64,000 bases of DNA from Actinomycetota bacterium (GTDB lineage Bacteria; Actinomycetota; Actinomycetes; S36-B12; CAIYMF01): assembly GCA_020161245.1 (NCBI GenBank), contig JAIUOK010000014.1, positions 21,756 through 85,755 of the forward strand, given 5' to 3'. The notes beneath the pieces were generated by a model that worked only from the letters and a program-made list of their open reading frames with translations, was not told where the DNA came from and searched no databases. The position numbers and the translations under genes were made by a program. This document shows, piece after piece, positions 27,425-36,783 of the stretch; position 1 is the stretch's first letter, and every line of letters begins with the position of its first letter.

Positions 27425-27494
27425 GCCCGACGTGCCTGACGAGATCCGTGTCCGCATCGACGCCTACGCCGAGCTGCTGCCCACTCCCGCCTGA
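27425..27494 (+). pseudogene. possible C-terminal relic of an ArsC-type gene
   Basis: Between arsI and arsC, one frame encodes PDEIRVRIDAYAELLPTP before a stop. This resembles the end of the intact ArsC downstream (RDEIRTRIEGLIAEID). No upstream part of such a protein is present. It may be a leftover of a duplicated or replaced arsC, or a chance short ORF (GTG at 27432). Confidence 0.35.
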
Positions 27495-27532
27495 CCATCC
27501 CCGCCTCGCCTACCGATCCGGAAGCGACCCTC

Positions 27533-27949
27533 ATGAGCGACAAGCCCTCCGTCCTGTTCGTCTGCGTCCACAACGCCGGTCGTTCGCAGATGGCGGCTGC
27601 CTACCTGACGCACCTGGCCGGCGACCGCGTCGAGGTGCGGTCGGCCGGATCCGCACCGGCCGACACCGTGAACCCGGCCGTCGTCGAGGCTTTGGCGGAG
27701 GAGGGAATCGACATCTCCGCCGAGGTGCCCAAGGTGCTCACCACCGAGGCCGTGCAGGCGAGCGACTACGTCATCACGATGGGGTGCGGCGACGCGTGCC
27801 CCTTCTTCCCCGGCAAGACCTACCTGGACTGGGTGCTCGCGGATCCCGCGGGCCAGGGGGTCGAGGCCGTGCGGCCGATCCGTGACGAGATCCGCACCAG
27901 GATCGAGGGACTCATCGCCGAGATCGACTCCCGGGCCGCCGCGTCGTGA
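27533..27949 (+). CDS. arsC: arsenate reductase (low-molecular-weight phosphatase fold)
   Basis: A 138-residue arsenate reductase. The catalytic loop CVHNAGR (C11 to R17) binds arsenate, and further cysteines lie in TMGCGDACPFFPG. Actinobacterial relatives use either thioredoxin-style intramolecular disulfides or mycothiol/mycoredoxin; the GCGDAC spacing does not settle which. It converts arsenate to arsenite in the cytosol, which must then leave the cell. Its stop overlaps the aquaporin start by 4 nt, directly linking reduction to the likely exit channel. Confidence 0.92.
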   Translation: MSDKPSVLFVCVHNAGRSQMAAAYLTHLAGDRVEVRSAGSAPADTVNPAVVEALAEEGIDISAEVPKVLTTEAVQASDYVITMGCGDACPFFPGKTYLDWVLADPAGQGVEAVRPIRDEIRTRIEGLIAEIDSRAAAS

Positions 27950-28704
27950 GCGGGGACGCCCAGTCGGAGGCCGGGCCGAACGCGGGGCCCGCGCACGTCG
28001 CGCCGCTGCCCAGCCGACTGTTCGCCGAGTTCCTGGGCGCGCTGGTGCTCGTCGCCGCCGTCGTCGGCTCCGGCATCATGGCCCAGACGCTCTCGCCCGA
28101 CGACACAGGCCTGCAGCTTCTGGAGAATGCCATCGCCACCGGCGGCGTGCTCGTCGTGCTCATCGCGGTGCTCGGCCCGGTGTCGGGTGCGCACTTCAAC
28201 CCCGTGGTCACCCTCGTGGACGCGTGGTTCGGCGGTATCCGGGCGCGGGAGGCCGCGCCCTACATCGCGGCGCAGGTGCTCGGTGCCTGCCTCGGTGCCG
28301 TGCTGGCCAATCTGATGTTCGGGCTGGCCGCTGTGAGCATCTCCACGCACGAGCGCACCGGCGCCAACCTCTGGCTCTCCGAGGGTGTCGCCACGTTCGG
28401 GCTGCTGCTCCTCATCCTCGGGCTCGTGCGCGGTGGCCGCTCGGAGTTTATCGCTCCCTCGGTCGCCGCCTACATCGTCGGTGCCTACTGGTTCACCGCC
28501 TCGACGTCGTTCGCCAACCCGGCCGTGACGATCGGGCGCACACTGTCGGACACCTTCGCCGGTATCGCGCCGTCCAGCGTGCCGGGCTTCGTCGCGGCGC
28601 AGCTCGTCGGAGCCGCGGTGGCGGTCCTGGCGATCCTGCTGCTCTGGCCGCAACGGTCCGCGCGCCAGGCCGTGGCTATCGACGTCGTCGCCGAGACCCG
28701 CTGA
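27946..28704 (+). CDS. MIP-family aquaporin, ars-linked (AqpS-like)
   Basis: A 252-residue six-helix channel. The two half-helix motifs are GAHFNPVVT (NPV instead of NPA) and FANPAVT. Overlap with arsC (GTGA) suggests the channel lets arsenite leave down its gradient, as proposed for AqpS in Sinorhizobium, since no ArsB or Acr3 pump is present in the island. Glycerol or water transport is the alternative. Confidence 0.87.
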   Translation: MSGDAQSEAGPNAGPAHVAPLPSRLFAEFLGALVLVAAVVGSGIMAQTLSPDDTGLQLLENAIATGGVLVVLIAVLGPVSGAHFNPVVTLVDAWFGGIRAREAAPYIAAQVLGACLGAVLANLMFGLAAVSISTHERTGANLWLSEGVATFGLLLLILGLVRGGRSEFIAPSVAAYIVGAYWFTASTSFANPAVTIGRTLSDTFAGIAPSSVPGFVAAQLVGAAVAVLAILLLWPQRSARQAVAIDVVAETR

Positions 28705-28938
28705 GCGCCTCGTAGCCGGCGGCGGACGACCATTCCGCGGTGGCCGGTGTGAGAGCGCGACCCGACCGGCGGCAGGTGACAGGAGTCCCCGGAGCCGAGG
28801 ACGGGTCGGTGAACGGATCGGGTACAGGCGGTGACGGGGTGCTCTGGGTGGCGGGCGTCACCTGGTCGCGCGTCTGCTGTCACACGCGGCGCACGGCCGG
28901 GCAACCTCGCGTTCACGTGGTCCGCGCATCGTGGAGGC

Positions 28939-29364
28939 ATGAGCACCGACCGCACCGCCCGGCACCGCCGTATCGCACTCGTCGCCCACGACAACCGCAA
29001 GCAGGATCTGCTCGAGTGGGCGTCGTTCAACGTCGAGACCCTGATGCGCCACCGGCTAGTGGCGACGGGGACCACCGGCAGCCTGCTCCACGACGAGCTC
29101 GAGCTCGCGGTCGAGCGGGTGGACAGCGGCCCGCTCGGCGGCGACCTGCAGATCGGGGCGCAGATCGTCGAGGGCGACGTCGACATGCTGGTCTTCTTCT
29201 GGGACCCGCTCGAGCCCCAGCCCCACGACCCCGACGTCAAGGCGCTGCTGCGGGTGGCCGTGCTGTCGGACGTCCCCACCGCCTGCAACCGCGCGACCGC
29301 CGACTTCCTCATCAGCTCGCCGCTGTTCGCCAGCACCCTGCGCCCCACCGCCGGCGCCGCCTGA
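28939..29364 (+). CDS. mgsA: methylglyoxal synthase
   Basis: A 141-residue enzyme that makes methylglyoxal from dihydroxyacetone phosphate, a bypass of lower glycolysis. Signatures are [19 protein letters not shown], the [14 protein letters not shown] phosphate loop and [18 protein letters not shown], which contains the catalytic Asp. TGGAGGC sits immediately before the ATG. It stands alone between the ars island and DUF5709 and is closed by a strong terminator. Confidence 0.94.
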   Translation: MSTDRTARHRRIALVAHDNRKQDLLEWASFNVETLMRHRLVATGTTGSLLHDELELAVERVDSGPLGGDLQIGAQIVEGDVDMLVFFWDPLEPQPHDPDVKALLRVAVLSDVPTACNRATADFLISSPLFASTLRPTAGAA

Positions 29365-29390
29365 CCCCCCGACGGGCCCACCGACGCAGA

Positions 29391-29419
29391 ACGGCCCGGA
29401 CGCGATGCGTCCGGGCCGT
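29391..29419 (+). terminator. hairpin terminator after mgsA
   Basis: A perfect 13-bp stem (ACGGCCCGGACGC with its complement) and a 3-nt GAT loop begin 26 bp after the mgsA stop. The facing DUF5709 gene ends at 29525, so the hairpin may also serve that transcript. Confidence 0.85.
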
Positions 29420-29524
29420 GTGCTCGATCCGGGGCCCCTCGTACGGGAGGGCTGGGTACCCGTGGCCGTGCAGGGCGGGTGCGGGCCGGCGTGGTGTGTG
29501 GCGACCGTGCCGGTCCGCCGCGGC

Positions 29525-29872
29525 CTACTCCGGGATCGGGTCGTACTCCGGGTCGACGTAGTGGAGAGCCGCCTCCTCGGCGGACAGATCGCCGTCCTCG
29601 CCCGAGTCGAGGGCGGTGACGTCGTCGTGCTCGCTGGAGAGCGCCTCGAAGTCCTCGGTGAGCCGGCCGACGACACCCTCGCGCATGCCCTCGCGGTGGG
29701 GGGCGTAGGCGCTGGCCGGGTCGTCGGAGCCGTACTCCTCGGCGAGGTCGGCCTCGAGCGCGTCGGCGACCTCGTCGCCGGCCTGCCCGCGTCCGGCGTA
29801 CGCCGGGCCGTCCCAGGTGCCCTCCCCGGTCGCGTGGCCGAGGCCCGTGTACTCGCGCTCGTAGCTGCTCAT
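29525..29872 (-). CDS. DUF5709-type acidic hypothetical protein
   Basis: A 115-residue, strongly acidic, probably disordered protein (SSYEREYTGLGHATGEG at the start; LSAEEAALHYVDPEYDPIPE at the end). The DPASAYAPHREG and SAEEAALH segments fit the actinobacterial DUF5709 family, whose function is not known. The ATG at 29870-29872 is chosen over an upstream alternative that adds only eight unrelated residues. It is divergent from the CIRCE/groEL region. Confidence 0.72.
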   Translation of the reverse strand: MSSYEREYTGLGHATGEGTWDGPAYAGRGQAGDEVADALEADLAEEYGSDDPASAYAPHREGMREGVVGRLTEDFEALSSEHDDVTALDSGEDGDLSAEEAALHYVDPEYDPIPE

Positions 29873-29986
29873 GGCCTCATTCTGGACCTCGCGCACCGCC
29901 GTCGCGCGGCACTACGGGGATCCATCGGAGTGATCTGCGCGGGCGGGCGAGGAGGGGTCCCGGCCGAGGCCCGAGGGCCCCAGCGG

Positions 29987-30013
29987 CTTGCACTCTCGGC
30001 CCGAGAGTGCCAA
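29987..30013. promoter_or_regulatory. CIRCE operator 1 (HrcA site)
   Basis: CTTGCACTC, a 9-nt spacer and GAGTGCCAA match the HrcA-binding consensus TTAGCACTC-N9-GAGTGCTAA, with mismatches only at the outer positions. It lies ~190 bp before groEL and implies heat-shock derepression. Confidence 0.85.
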
Positions 30014-30021
30014 CAATGGCG

Positions 30022-30048
30022 TTAGCACTCTGCCCGTCCGAGTGACAG
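30022..30048. promoter_or_regulatory. CIRCE operator 2 (HrcA site, right half weaker)
   Basis: A perfect left half TTAGCACTC is followed by 9 nt and GAGTGACAG, in which the right half departs from GAGTGCTAA at three outer positions. It starts 8 bp after operator 1, so two HrcA dimers may bind next to each other. Confidence 0.75.
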
Positions 30049-30102
30049 CCGCGCGCTGTCCGCCCGGTGGGCGGGGTGGGCACGCGAGACCTCCGCTGGT
30101 GA

Positions 30103-31818
<1,716 letters not shown>

Positions 31819-31852
31819 TCCCTCGCGGATCGAGTCCGAGCACCACGCACGA

Positions 31853-31888
31853 CGAAGGCCCCGGGACCTCGCGGTCCCGGGGCCTTCG
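31853..31888 (+). terminator. hairpin terminator after groEL
   Basis: A perfect 16-bp stem (CGAAGGCCCCGGGACC with its complement) and a TCGC loop lie 35 bp after the groEL stop. The next 200 bp, to the pheA start, hold no supportable gene. Confidence 0.92.
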
Positions 31889-32094
31889 TGCGCCCGGGGG
31901 CTGCGTCCCGGGCAGGCGCCGGCCGAGGGGACGGCCGACCTCACGAGCCTCGGCGCCACGACGGTGGCGGTGAAGCGTCCCGGACGGCTCTCCGACGGAT
32001 CTTGGACGTCTCTGGGACGAGGCTGCATCGACCGGGTGAACCGGGCGGGGATACCGGTCGAGGCGCGGCTGCGCCGCGGCCCTAGGCTCCTGCC

Positions 32095-33003
32095 GTGCCC
32101 CAGACCGATGTCGCCCCGCACGTGCCCGCGCCCGCTGCCGGCCGCGACGCCGTGCGGATCACCTACCAGGGCGAGCCCGGGTCCAACTCCGACGCCGCGT
32201 GCAACGCCGTGTACCCCGACCTCGAGGCCGTGCCGAGCGAGACCTTCGAGGATGCGTTCGTCGCCACGGCGGGCGGCGACGCCGACCTCGCGATGATCCC
32301 GATCGAGAACTCCATCGCCGGCCGCGTCGCCGACATCCACCACCTGCTGCCGGGCTCGGGGCTGCACATCGTCGGCGAGTTCTTCATGCCGATCCACTTC
32401 CAGCTCATGGCGCTGCCCGGCACGCGCCTCGAGGACATCCGAACCGTGCGCAGCCACGTGCACGCCCTCGGCCAGTGCCGGCAGATCATCCGCGAGCACG
32501 GCTGGCGCAAGGTCGTCGCCGACGACACCGCCGGCGCCGCCCGCGAGGTGGCCGACCTCGGCGACCCCGCCGTCGCCGCGCTCGCCCCGCGCCGCGCCGC
32601 GGGCCTCTACGGGCTGGAGATCCTCGGCGAGGACGTCGAGGACGAGCACAACAACACCACGCGGTTCGTGGTGCTCGCCCGCGAGCCGCACGAGCCGCCT
32701 CCCGGTAACGGCCCGGTGATCACGTCCTTCGTCTTCCGGGTCCGCAACGTGCCCGCGGCGCTCTACAAGGCGCTCGGCGGCTTCGCCACCAACGGCGTCA
32801 ACATGACCAAGCTCGAGAGCTACCAGCTCGGCGGCACGTTCCTCGCGACGGAGTTCTACGCCGACGTCGAGGGCCACCCGGCCGACACGCCGCTGCGTCT
32901 CGCGCTCGAGGAGCTGACGTTCTTCTCCAGCTCGGTGCGCGTGCTCGGCACCTACCCCGCCAGCCCCTTCCGCCTCGGTGCCGCGGCCGACGCCGCCGGC
33001 TGA
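32095..33003 (+). CDS. pheA: prephenate dehydratase
   Basis: A 302-residue monofunctional prephenate dehydratase, converting prephenate to phenylpyruvate for phenylalanine synthesis. The catalytic domain runs from ITYQGEPGSNSD through DLAMIPIENSIAGRV and EDEHNNTTRFVVL. The C-terminal ACT regulatory domain (SFVFRVRNVPAALYKALGGF, with the ESYQLGG allosteric loop) should bind phenylalanine. The GTG start is leaderless in type: TAGGCT at 32083-32088 ends 6 nt before it. Confidence 0.95.
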   Translation: MPQTDVAPHVPAPAAGRDAVRITYQGEPGSNSDAACNAVYPDLEAVPSETFEDAFVATAGGDADLAMIPIENSIAGRVADIHHLLPGSGLHIVGEFFMPIHFQLMALPGTRLEDIRTVRSHVHALGQCRQIIREHGWRKVVADDTAGAAREVADLGDPAVAALAPRRAAGLYGLEILGEDVEDEHNNTTRFVVLAREPHEPPPGNGPVITSFVFRVRNVPAALYKALGGFATNGVNMTKLESYQLGGTFLATEFYADVEGHPADTPLRLALEELTFFSSSVRVLGTYPASPFRLGAAADAAG

Positions 33004-33014
33004 CCCTCGACGCC

Positions 33015-33049
33015 CGACGGCCCGCGACCGATCAGGTCGCGGGCCGTCG
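33015..33049. terminator. bidirectional hairpin terminator
   Basis: A perfect 15-bp stem (CGACGGCCCGCGACC with its complement) and a 5-nt GATCA loop lie between the convergent pheA and the small minus-strand gene at 33073. Confidence 0.88.
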
Positions 33050-33072
33050 TAGTTCGTCGGGGGCTGCGTGCG

Positions 33073-33216
33073 TCAGGCGAAGCGCTCCGTGTCGTACACC
33101 TCGGCCGACGCCGGGCCGGCAGGGTCGACGAGGTCCCAGAGCAGGGTCAGGGACCAGCCGTGGCGCAGCAGCTCCATCACCATCAGGCCGGGCTCGGCCA
33201 CCGGTGCGGTCCTCAT
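33073..33216 (-). CDS. small hypothetical protein, 47 aa
   Basis: A 47-residue protein (starts MRTAPVAEPG, contains LLRHGWSLTLLWDLVDP, ends YDTERFA). AAGGAGGTG about eight bases before the ATG is a near-ideal ribosome site and the reason to accept it. The middle is mildly amphipathic; no family is recognised. The following 240 bp, up to the GNAT gene, is non-coding. Confidence 0.6.
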   Translation of the reverse strand: MRTAPVAEPGLMVMELLRHGWSLTLLWDLVDPAGPASAEVYDTERFA

Positions 33217-33460
33217 GGCCGCCACCTCCTTCACGTGCTGATGATCGACACAGTGCGTGCGGATGCTGGTGAGCCGTTCGGGTGGACTGATCATCACCCG
33301 TCGAGAGCATCACGTGAGGCAGGCCGTCGTCCGACATCCGAACCAGCGACGGGTGCGGCGCGGGATCTGCGATCCGTTGGCGCCGTTCCGATCCCGGCCG
33401 CCGCCCTTCGCGGCGCGAAACCGCGTCGACCGTGCGGCAACAGGCTGGGACGCTGTCGGC

Positions 33461-34015
33461 ATGGAGCTCGTGACGCCCGCCAGGCCCTACCTCGACGGCT
33501 ACCTCGACGCGCTGCGTCGCGCATGGTCGCCGACCACGACCAACCCCGACTTCTGGCGCGACGAGCTCGTGCGGGTCGAGTCCGACCCCGACGAGGCACT
33601 GCGCCTCTTCGCGCAGGTCGACCCTGAGGGGCGCACCATCACGCTGCCCGACGGCACCGAGGTTCCCCGCATCCCGGGCATGACGAGGTGGATGTGGGAC
33701 GGCGAGTTCGCCGGAGCCATCAACATGCGCTGGGTCGAGGGCACGCCCGAGCTGCCGCCGCACGTCCTCGGCCACATCGGCTACTCCGTCGTCCCCTGGA
33801 AGCAGCGCCGCGGCTACGCGACGCAGGCCCTGCGCGACATGCTCGTGCTCGCGCGCGGCGTCGGCCTGCCCTACGTCGAGATCACGACGCAGCCCGACAA
33901 CATCGCGTCGCAGAAGGTCATCGAGGCCAACGGCGGCATCTCGCTCGGCGAGTTCCCGGAGCCGCTCCAGTACGGCGGCCACACCGGCATCAAGTACCGC
34001 GTCGACCTCGCCTGA
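33461..34015 (+). CDS. GNAT family N-acetyltransferase
   Basis: A 184-residue acyltransferase. The acetyl-CoA-binding motif is VVPWKQRRGYATQALRDML, followed by a typical TTQPDNIASQKVIEANGG strand-helix. It is like RimJ/RimL-type or single-domain GNATs that modify small molecules or protein N-termini; acceptor unknown. It ends beside the first of three related 54-bp palindromes and faces the CPA1 antiporter gene. Confidence 0.85.
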   Translation: MELVTPARPYLDGYLDALRRAWSPTTTNPDFWRDELVRVESDPDEALRLFAQVDPEGRTITLPDGTEVPRIPGMTRWMWDGEFAGAINMRWVEGTPELPPHVLGHIGYSVVPWKQRRGYATQALRDMLVLARGVGLPYVEITTQPDNIASQKVIEANGGISLGEFPEPLQYGGHTGIKYRVDLA

Positions 34016-34026
34016 CCACGAGAGCT

Positions 34027-34080
34027 CCCTCTGGATGCGTGAGCGACCGCTGGAGGCGTCGCTCGCCCCTCCAGATCGGG
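34027..34080. repeat. 54-bp palindromic repeat, copy A
   Basis: The element starts CCCTCTGGATGCGTGAGCGA and ends TCCAGATCGGG. It shares its outer arms and centre with copies at 43166-43219 and 59184-59237. Several mismatches make it the least perfect hairpin of the three. It lies between convergent genes (GNAT and CPA1 antiporter). Confidence 0.8.
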
Positions 34081-34099
34081 TCCGGCTGCGCCGTCGCTG

Positions 34100-35392
34100 C
34101 TAGACCGGGGTCGCCTCGACCTCGCGGCCACGGCGCCGGGCCTCCCGCCGCCGGAGCGCGTCGACGACCGCCATCGTGGGCGTCGACGTGATGCCGTGCA
34201 CGACGATCGACAGCACCACCACCAAGCCGGTCACGCCCCACAGGTAGTCGGCATCCGGGAAGGCGCCGTTGCTCAGGGCGAAGGCGACGTAGAACAGCGA
34301 GCCGACACCGCGGACGCCGAAGAAGGAGATGACGGCCCGCTCACGCGGTCCGGTCTTGCCCGGGGTCAGACCGATCCAGCCGGCCACCGGTCGCACGACG
34401 AGGATCACGGCCAGCGCGACGAGCCACTCGCGCCAGCCGAGCTCGGCGAGCAGGCCGCGTGCGACCGCGCCGCCGAGCAGCACGACGACGAGCACGGTGA
34501 GCATGCGCTCCACCTGCTCGACGAAGGTGTGCAGCACCTGGTGGTAGCGGTGGCTGCGCTCGGCCGACCGCAGGGTGCAGGCGCAGACGAAGACGGCGAC
34601 GAAGCCGTAGCCCTCCGCCAGCTCCGCGACGCCGTAGGCCAGGAAGGTCGCCGCGAGCGCGACGAAGCCGCCGGTGCGGTCGGCGAGCCGCAGCCGCTCG
34701 GCGATGCTGGAGAAGAACAGCCGGCCCAGCAGCCACCCCACCAGCAGGCCCACCCCGACGCCGCACGTCAGCCGCCACACGACGTCGACGGCGAGCCACT
34801 GCGGCAGCCAAGCCGCCGGAGCCGCGCCCGCCATGCTGATGGCCACAGCGGCCCACGTGAACGGGAACGCGAGCCCGTCGTTGAGGCCGGCCTCCGAGGT
34901 AAGGGCGAAGCGCACCTCGTCGTCGTCGGCGTCGTCGGAGGTGACGGGCTCGCTCACCTGGACCTCGGTCGCCAGCACCGGGTCGGTCGGCGCGAGGGCC
35001 GCGCCCAGCAGCACGGCGCTCGCTGCACCCAGGCCCAGCGCCCACCACCCGAGCAGGCCCACGGCCAGCATCGACAGCGGCATGGTGATGCCCAGCAGCC
35101 GCCAGGTCGATGACCACGAGCGCAGGCCCACGGGTCGGTTGAGCGCCAGGCCGGCGCCCATGAGCGAGACGATCACGCACACCTCGGTGAGGTGGAGCGC
35201 CGCACCCTCGTTCTGGGCAGGATCCGGCGACGGCAGCCCCGGGACGACGAGCCAGACCAGGGCGCCGGCGCCCAGGAACACCATGGGCGCCGAGACGGGC
35301 AGCCGGCCGAGCATCTTGGGGAGGATCGCCGCCAGCAGCGTGGCGACGCCCGCGGCCACGAACAGGACCGTCGTCCCCTCCAGCTCGATCAC
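34100..35392 (-). CDS. CPA1-family sodium/proton antiporter
   Basis: A 430-residue membrane protein with about 12 helices. Key features are LGAALAPTDPVLATEVQV, with the conserved Asp of the unwound helix, and SEAGLNDGLAFPFTWAAV, the paired-Asn/Asp ion site of NhaP-type exchangers. A short acidic loop (SDDADDDEVR) joins them. It is distinct from the CPA2 antiporter at 6.4 kb. Start is GTG with only a weak GGAGCG ahead. Likely role: Na+(K+)/H+ exchange for pH and salt balance. Confidence 0.9.
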   Translation of the reverse strand: MIELEGTTVLFVAAGVATLLAAILPKMLGRLPVSAPMVFLGAGALVWLVVPGLPSPDPAQNEGAALHLTEVCVIVSLMGAGLALNRPVGLRSWSSTWRLLGITMPLSMLAVGLLGWWALGLGAASAVLLGAALAPTDPVLATEVQVSEPVTSDDADDDEVRFALTSEAGLNDGLAFPFTWAAVAISMAGAAPAAWLPQWLAVDVVWRLTCGVGVGLLVGWLLGRLFFSSIAERLRLADRTGGFVALAATFLAYGVAELAEGYGFVAVFVCACTLRSAERSHRYHQVLHTFVEQVERMLTVLVVVLLGGAVARGLLAELGWREWLVALAVILVVRPVAGWIGLTPGKTGPRERAVISFFGVRGVGSLFYVAFALSNGAFPDADYLWGVTGLVVVLSIVVHGITSTPTMAVVDALRRREARRRGREVEATPV

Positions 35393-35525
35393 CGCTCCAC
35401 GGTAAGGACGATCCGGGCCGCTGTGGGGTCCGCGGGCCCTCGGATCGGGCTGTTGATGCTTCCTGCCGTGTCCGCCCTGGGCGGATCATGAGGCGTGCGG
35501 ACGGCGACGGCCCTACCGTCGGCCC

Positions 35526-36743
35526 GTGAGCCAGGCGAACGAGGCAGGTGCGCGCGAGCAGCGCGTGACGCCGCTGGAGCTGTTCTTCGACCTCGTGTTC
35601 GTGTTCGCGCTGACCCAGGTCACGGCGCTCATGGCCGCCGACCCCACCTGGCTCGGGCTGCTGCGCGGCATGGCCGTGCTGACGGTGCTGTGGTGGGCGT
35701 GGGTGGCCTACGTCTGGATCGGCACCACGACCAGCGCCGACGACGGGGTGGCACGCATCGTGCTGCTGGTGGCCATGGGCGCCATGTTCCTCACGGCGCT
35801 CGCTGCCCCAGGCGCCTTCGGGCAGCTGACGGACGTGGCCGGCGGGGGCCGCGACCAGGCGCTGCTGTTCGGTGCCACCTACTTCGCGGTGCGTGTCGTC
35901 CACGTGGTGATGTTCCGGGTGATCGGCCGCGACCAGCCCGGTGTCGGCGCGGCCGTGGCGCGGCTCGCCCCGGGCTTGCTGCTCGGCTCGTTCCTCATCC
36001 TGGTCGCGGCGTTCCTGCCGCCGGGATGGCCCCGCGGTGTGCTCTGGGCGGTGGCCATCGCAGTCGACGTCGGCGCCCCGCTGGTGACCGGGACGAAGGG
36101 CTGGCAGCTCAGCCCCCACCACTTCGCCGAGCGGCACGGGCTCGTCGTGATCATCGCGCTCGGCGAGTCGCTCGTCGCGCTCGGCGTGGGGGTCGCCGAC
36201 CAGCTCTACGACATCCGCACGATCGTCGTCGTCGTCGTCGGCTTCGCGTCGGTGGCGTGCCTGTGGTGGCTGTACTTCGACATCGTCGCGATCGCGGCCG
36301 AGCACCGGCTGGCCACCGCCGAGGTCGATGTGCGCAACGACCTCGCGCGCGACTCGTACAACTACATGCACCTGCCCATGGTCGCCGGCATCGTGCTGCT
36401 TGCCCTGGGCCTCAAGAAGTCCTTCGCGGACATCGACTCGCCGCTCAAGCTCACCGTCGCGACGGCGCTGTTCGGCGGCGCCGCCCTCTACCTGCTGGGC
36501 CACCTGCTCTTCCGCCGCCGCAACATGGGGAGCTGGAACCGGCAGCGAGCCGTTGTGATGGTGCTCCTGGTCGCCCTCATCCCGCTCGGCGTGCTCGCGC
36601 CGGCCTGGATGAGCCTCGTCGTCCTCATGAGCGTGCTGCTCGGGCTGGTCATCTACGAGACGCTGCACTTCCGCGAGGGCCGGCGGATGGTGCGCAGCCA
36701 CCGCGACGCCCACGGCGAGAACGGCGAGCCCTACACGCACTGA
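35526..36743 (+). CDS. low temperature requirement protein A (LtrA) family
   Basis: A 405-residue multi-pass membrane protein. The N-terminal VTPLELFFDLVFVFALTQVT and WWAWVAYVWIG, plus the second-half ERHGLVVIIALGESLVALG, are the LtrA signatures. The family is named for Listeria growth in the cold; its molecular activity is not established. TACCGT lies 6 nt before the GTG, so it is likely leaderless. It is divergent from the CPA1 antiporter gene. Confidence 0.88.
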   Translation: MSQANEAGAREQRVTPLELFFDLVFVFALTQVTALMAADPTWLGLLRGMAVLTVLWWAWVAYVWIGTTTSADDGVARIVLLVAMGAMFLTALAAPGAFGQLTDVAGGGRDQALLFGATYFAVRVVHVVMFRVIGRDQPGVGAAVARLAPGLLLGSFLILVAAFLPPGWPRGVLWAVAIAVDVGAPLVTGTKGWQLSPHHFAERHGLVVIIALGESLVALGVGVADQLYDIRTIVVVVVGFASVACLWWLYFDIVAIAAEHRLATAEVDVRNDLARDSYNYMHLPMVAGIVLLALGLKKSFADIDSPLKLTVATALFGGAALYLLGHLLFRRRNMGSWNRQRAVVMVLLVALIPLGVLAPAWMSLVVLMSVLLGLVIYETLHFREGRRMVRSHRDAHGENGEPYTH

Positions 36744-36783
36744 GACCGTCGGCATCGCGACGCAGGGGCCACTGAGCAGGGAT

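Noticed and set aside
31888..32085. 65-codon plus-strand ORF between groEL and pheA
   Set aside because: It begins within the groEL terminator hairpin, lacks a ribosome site and has low-complexity composition.
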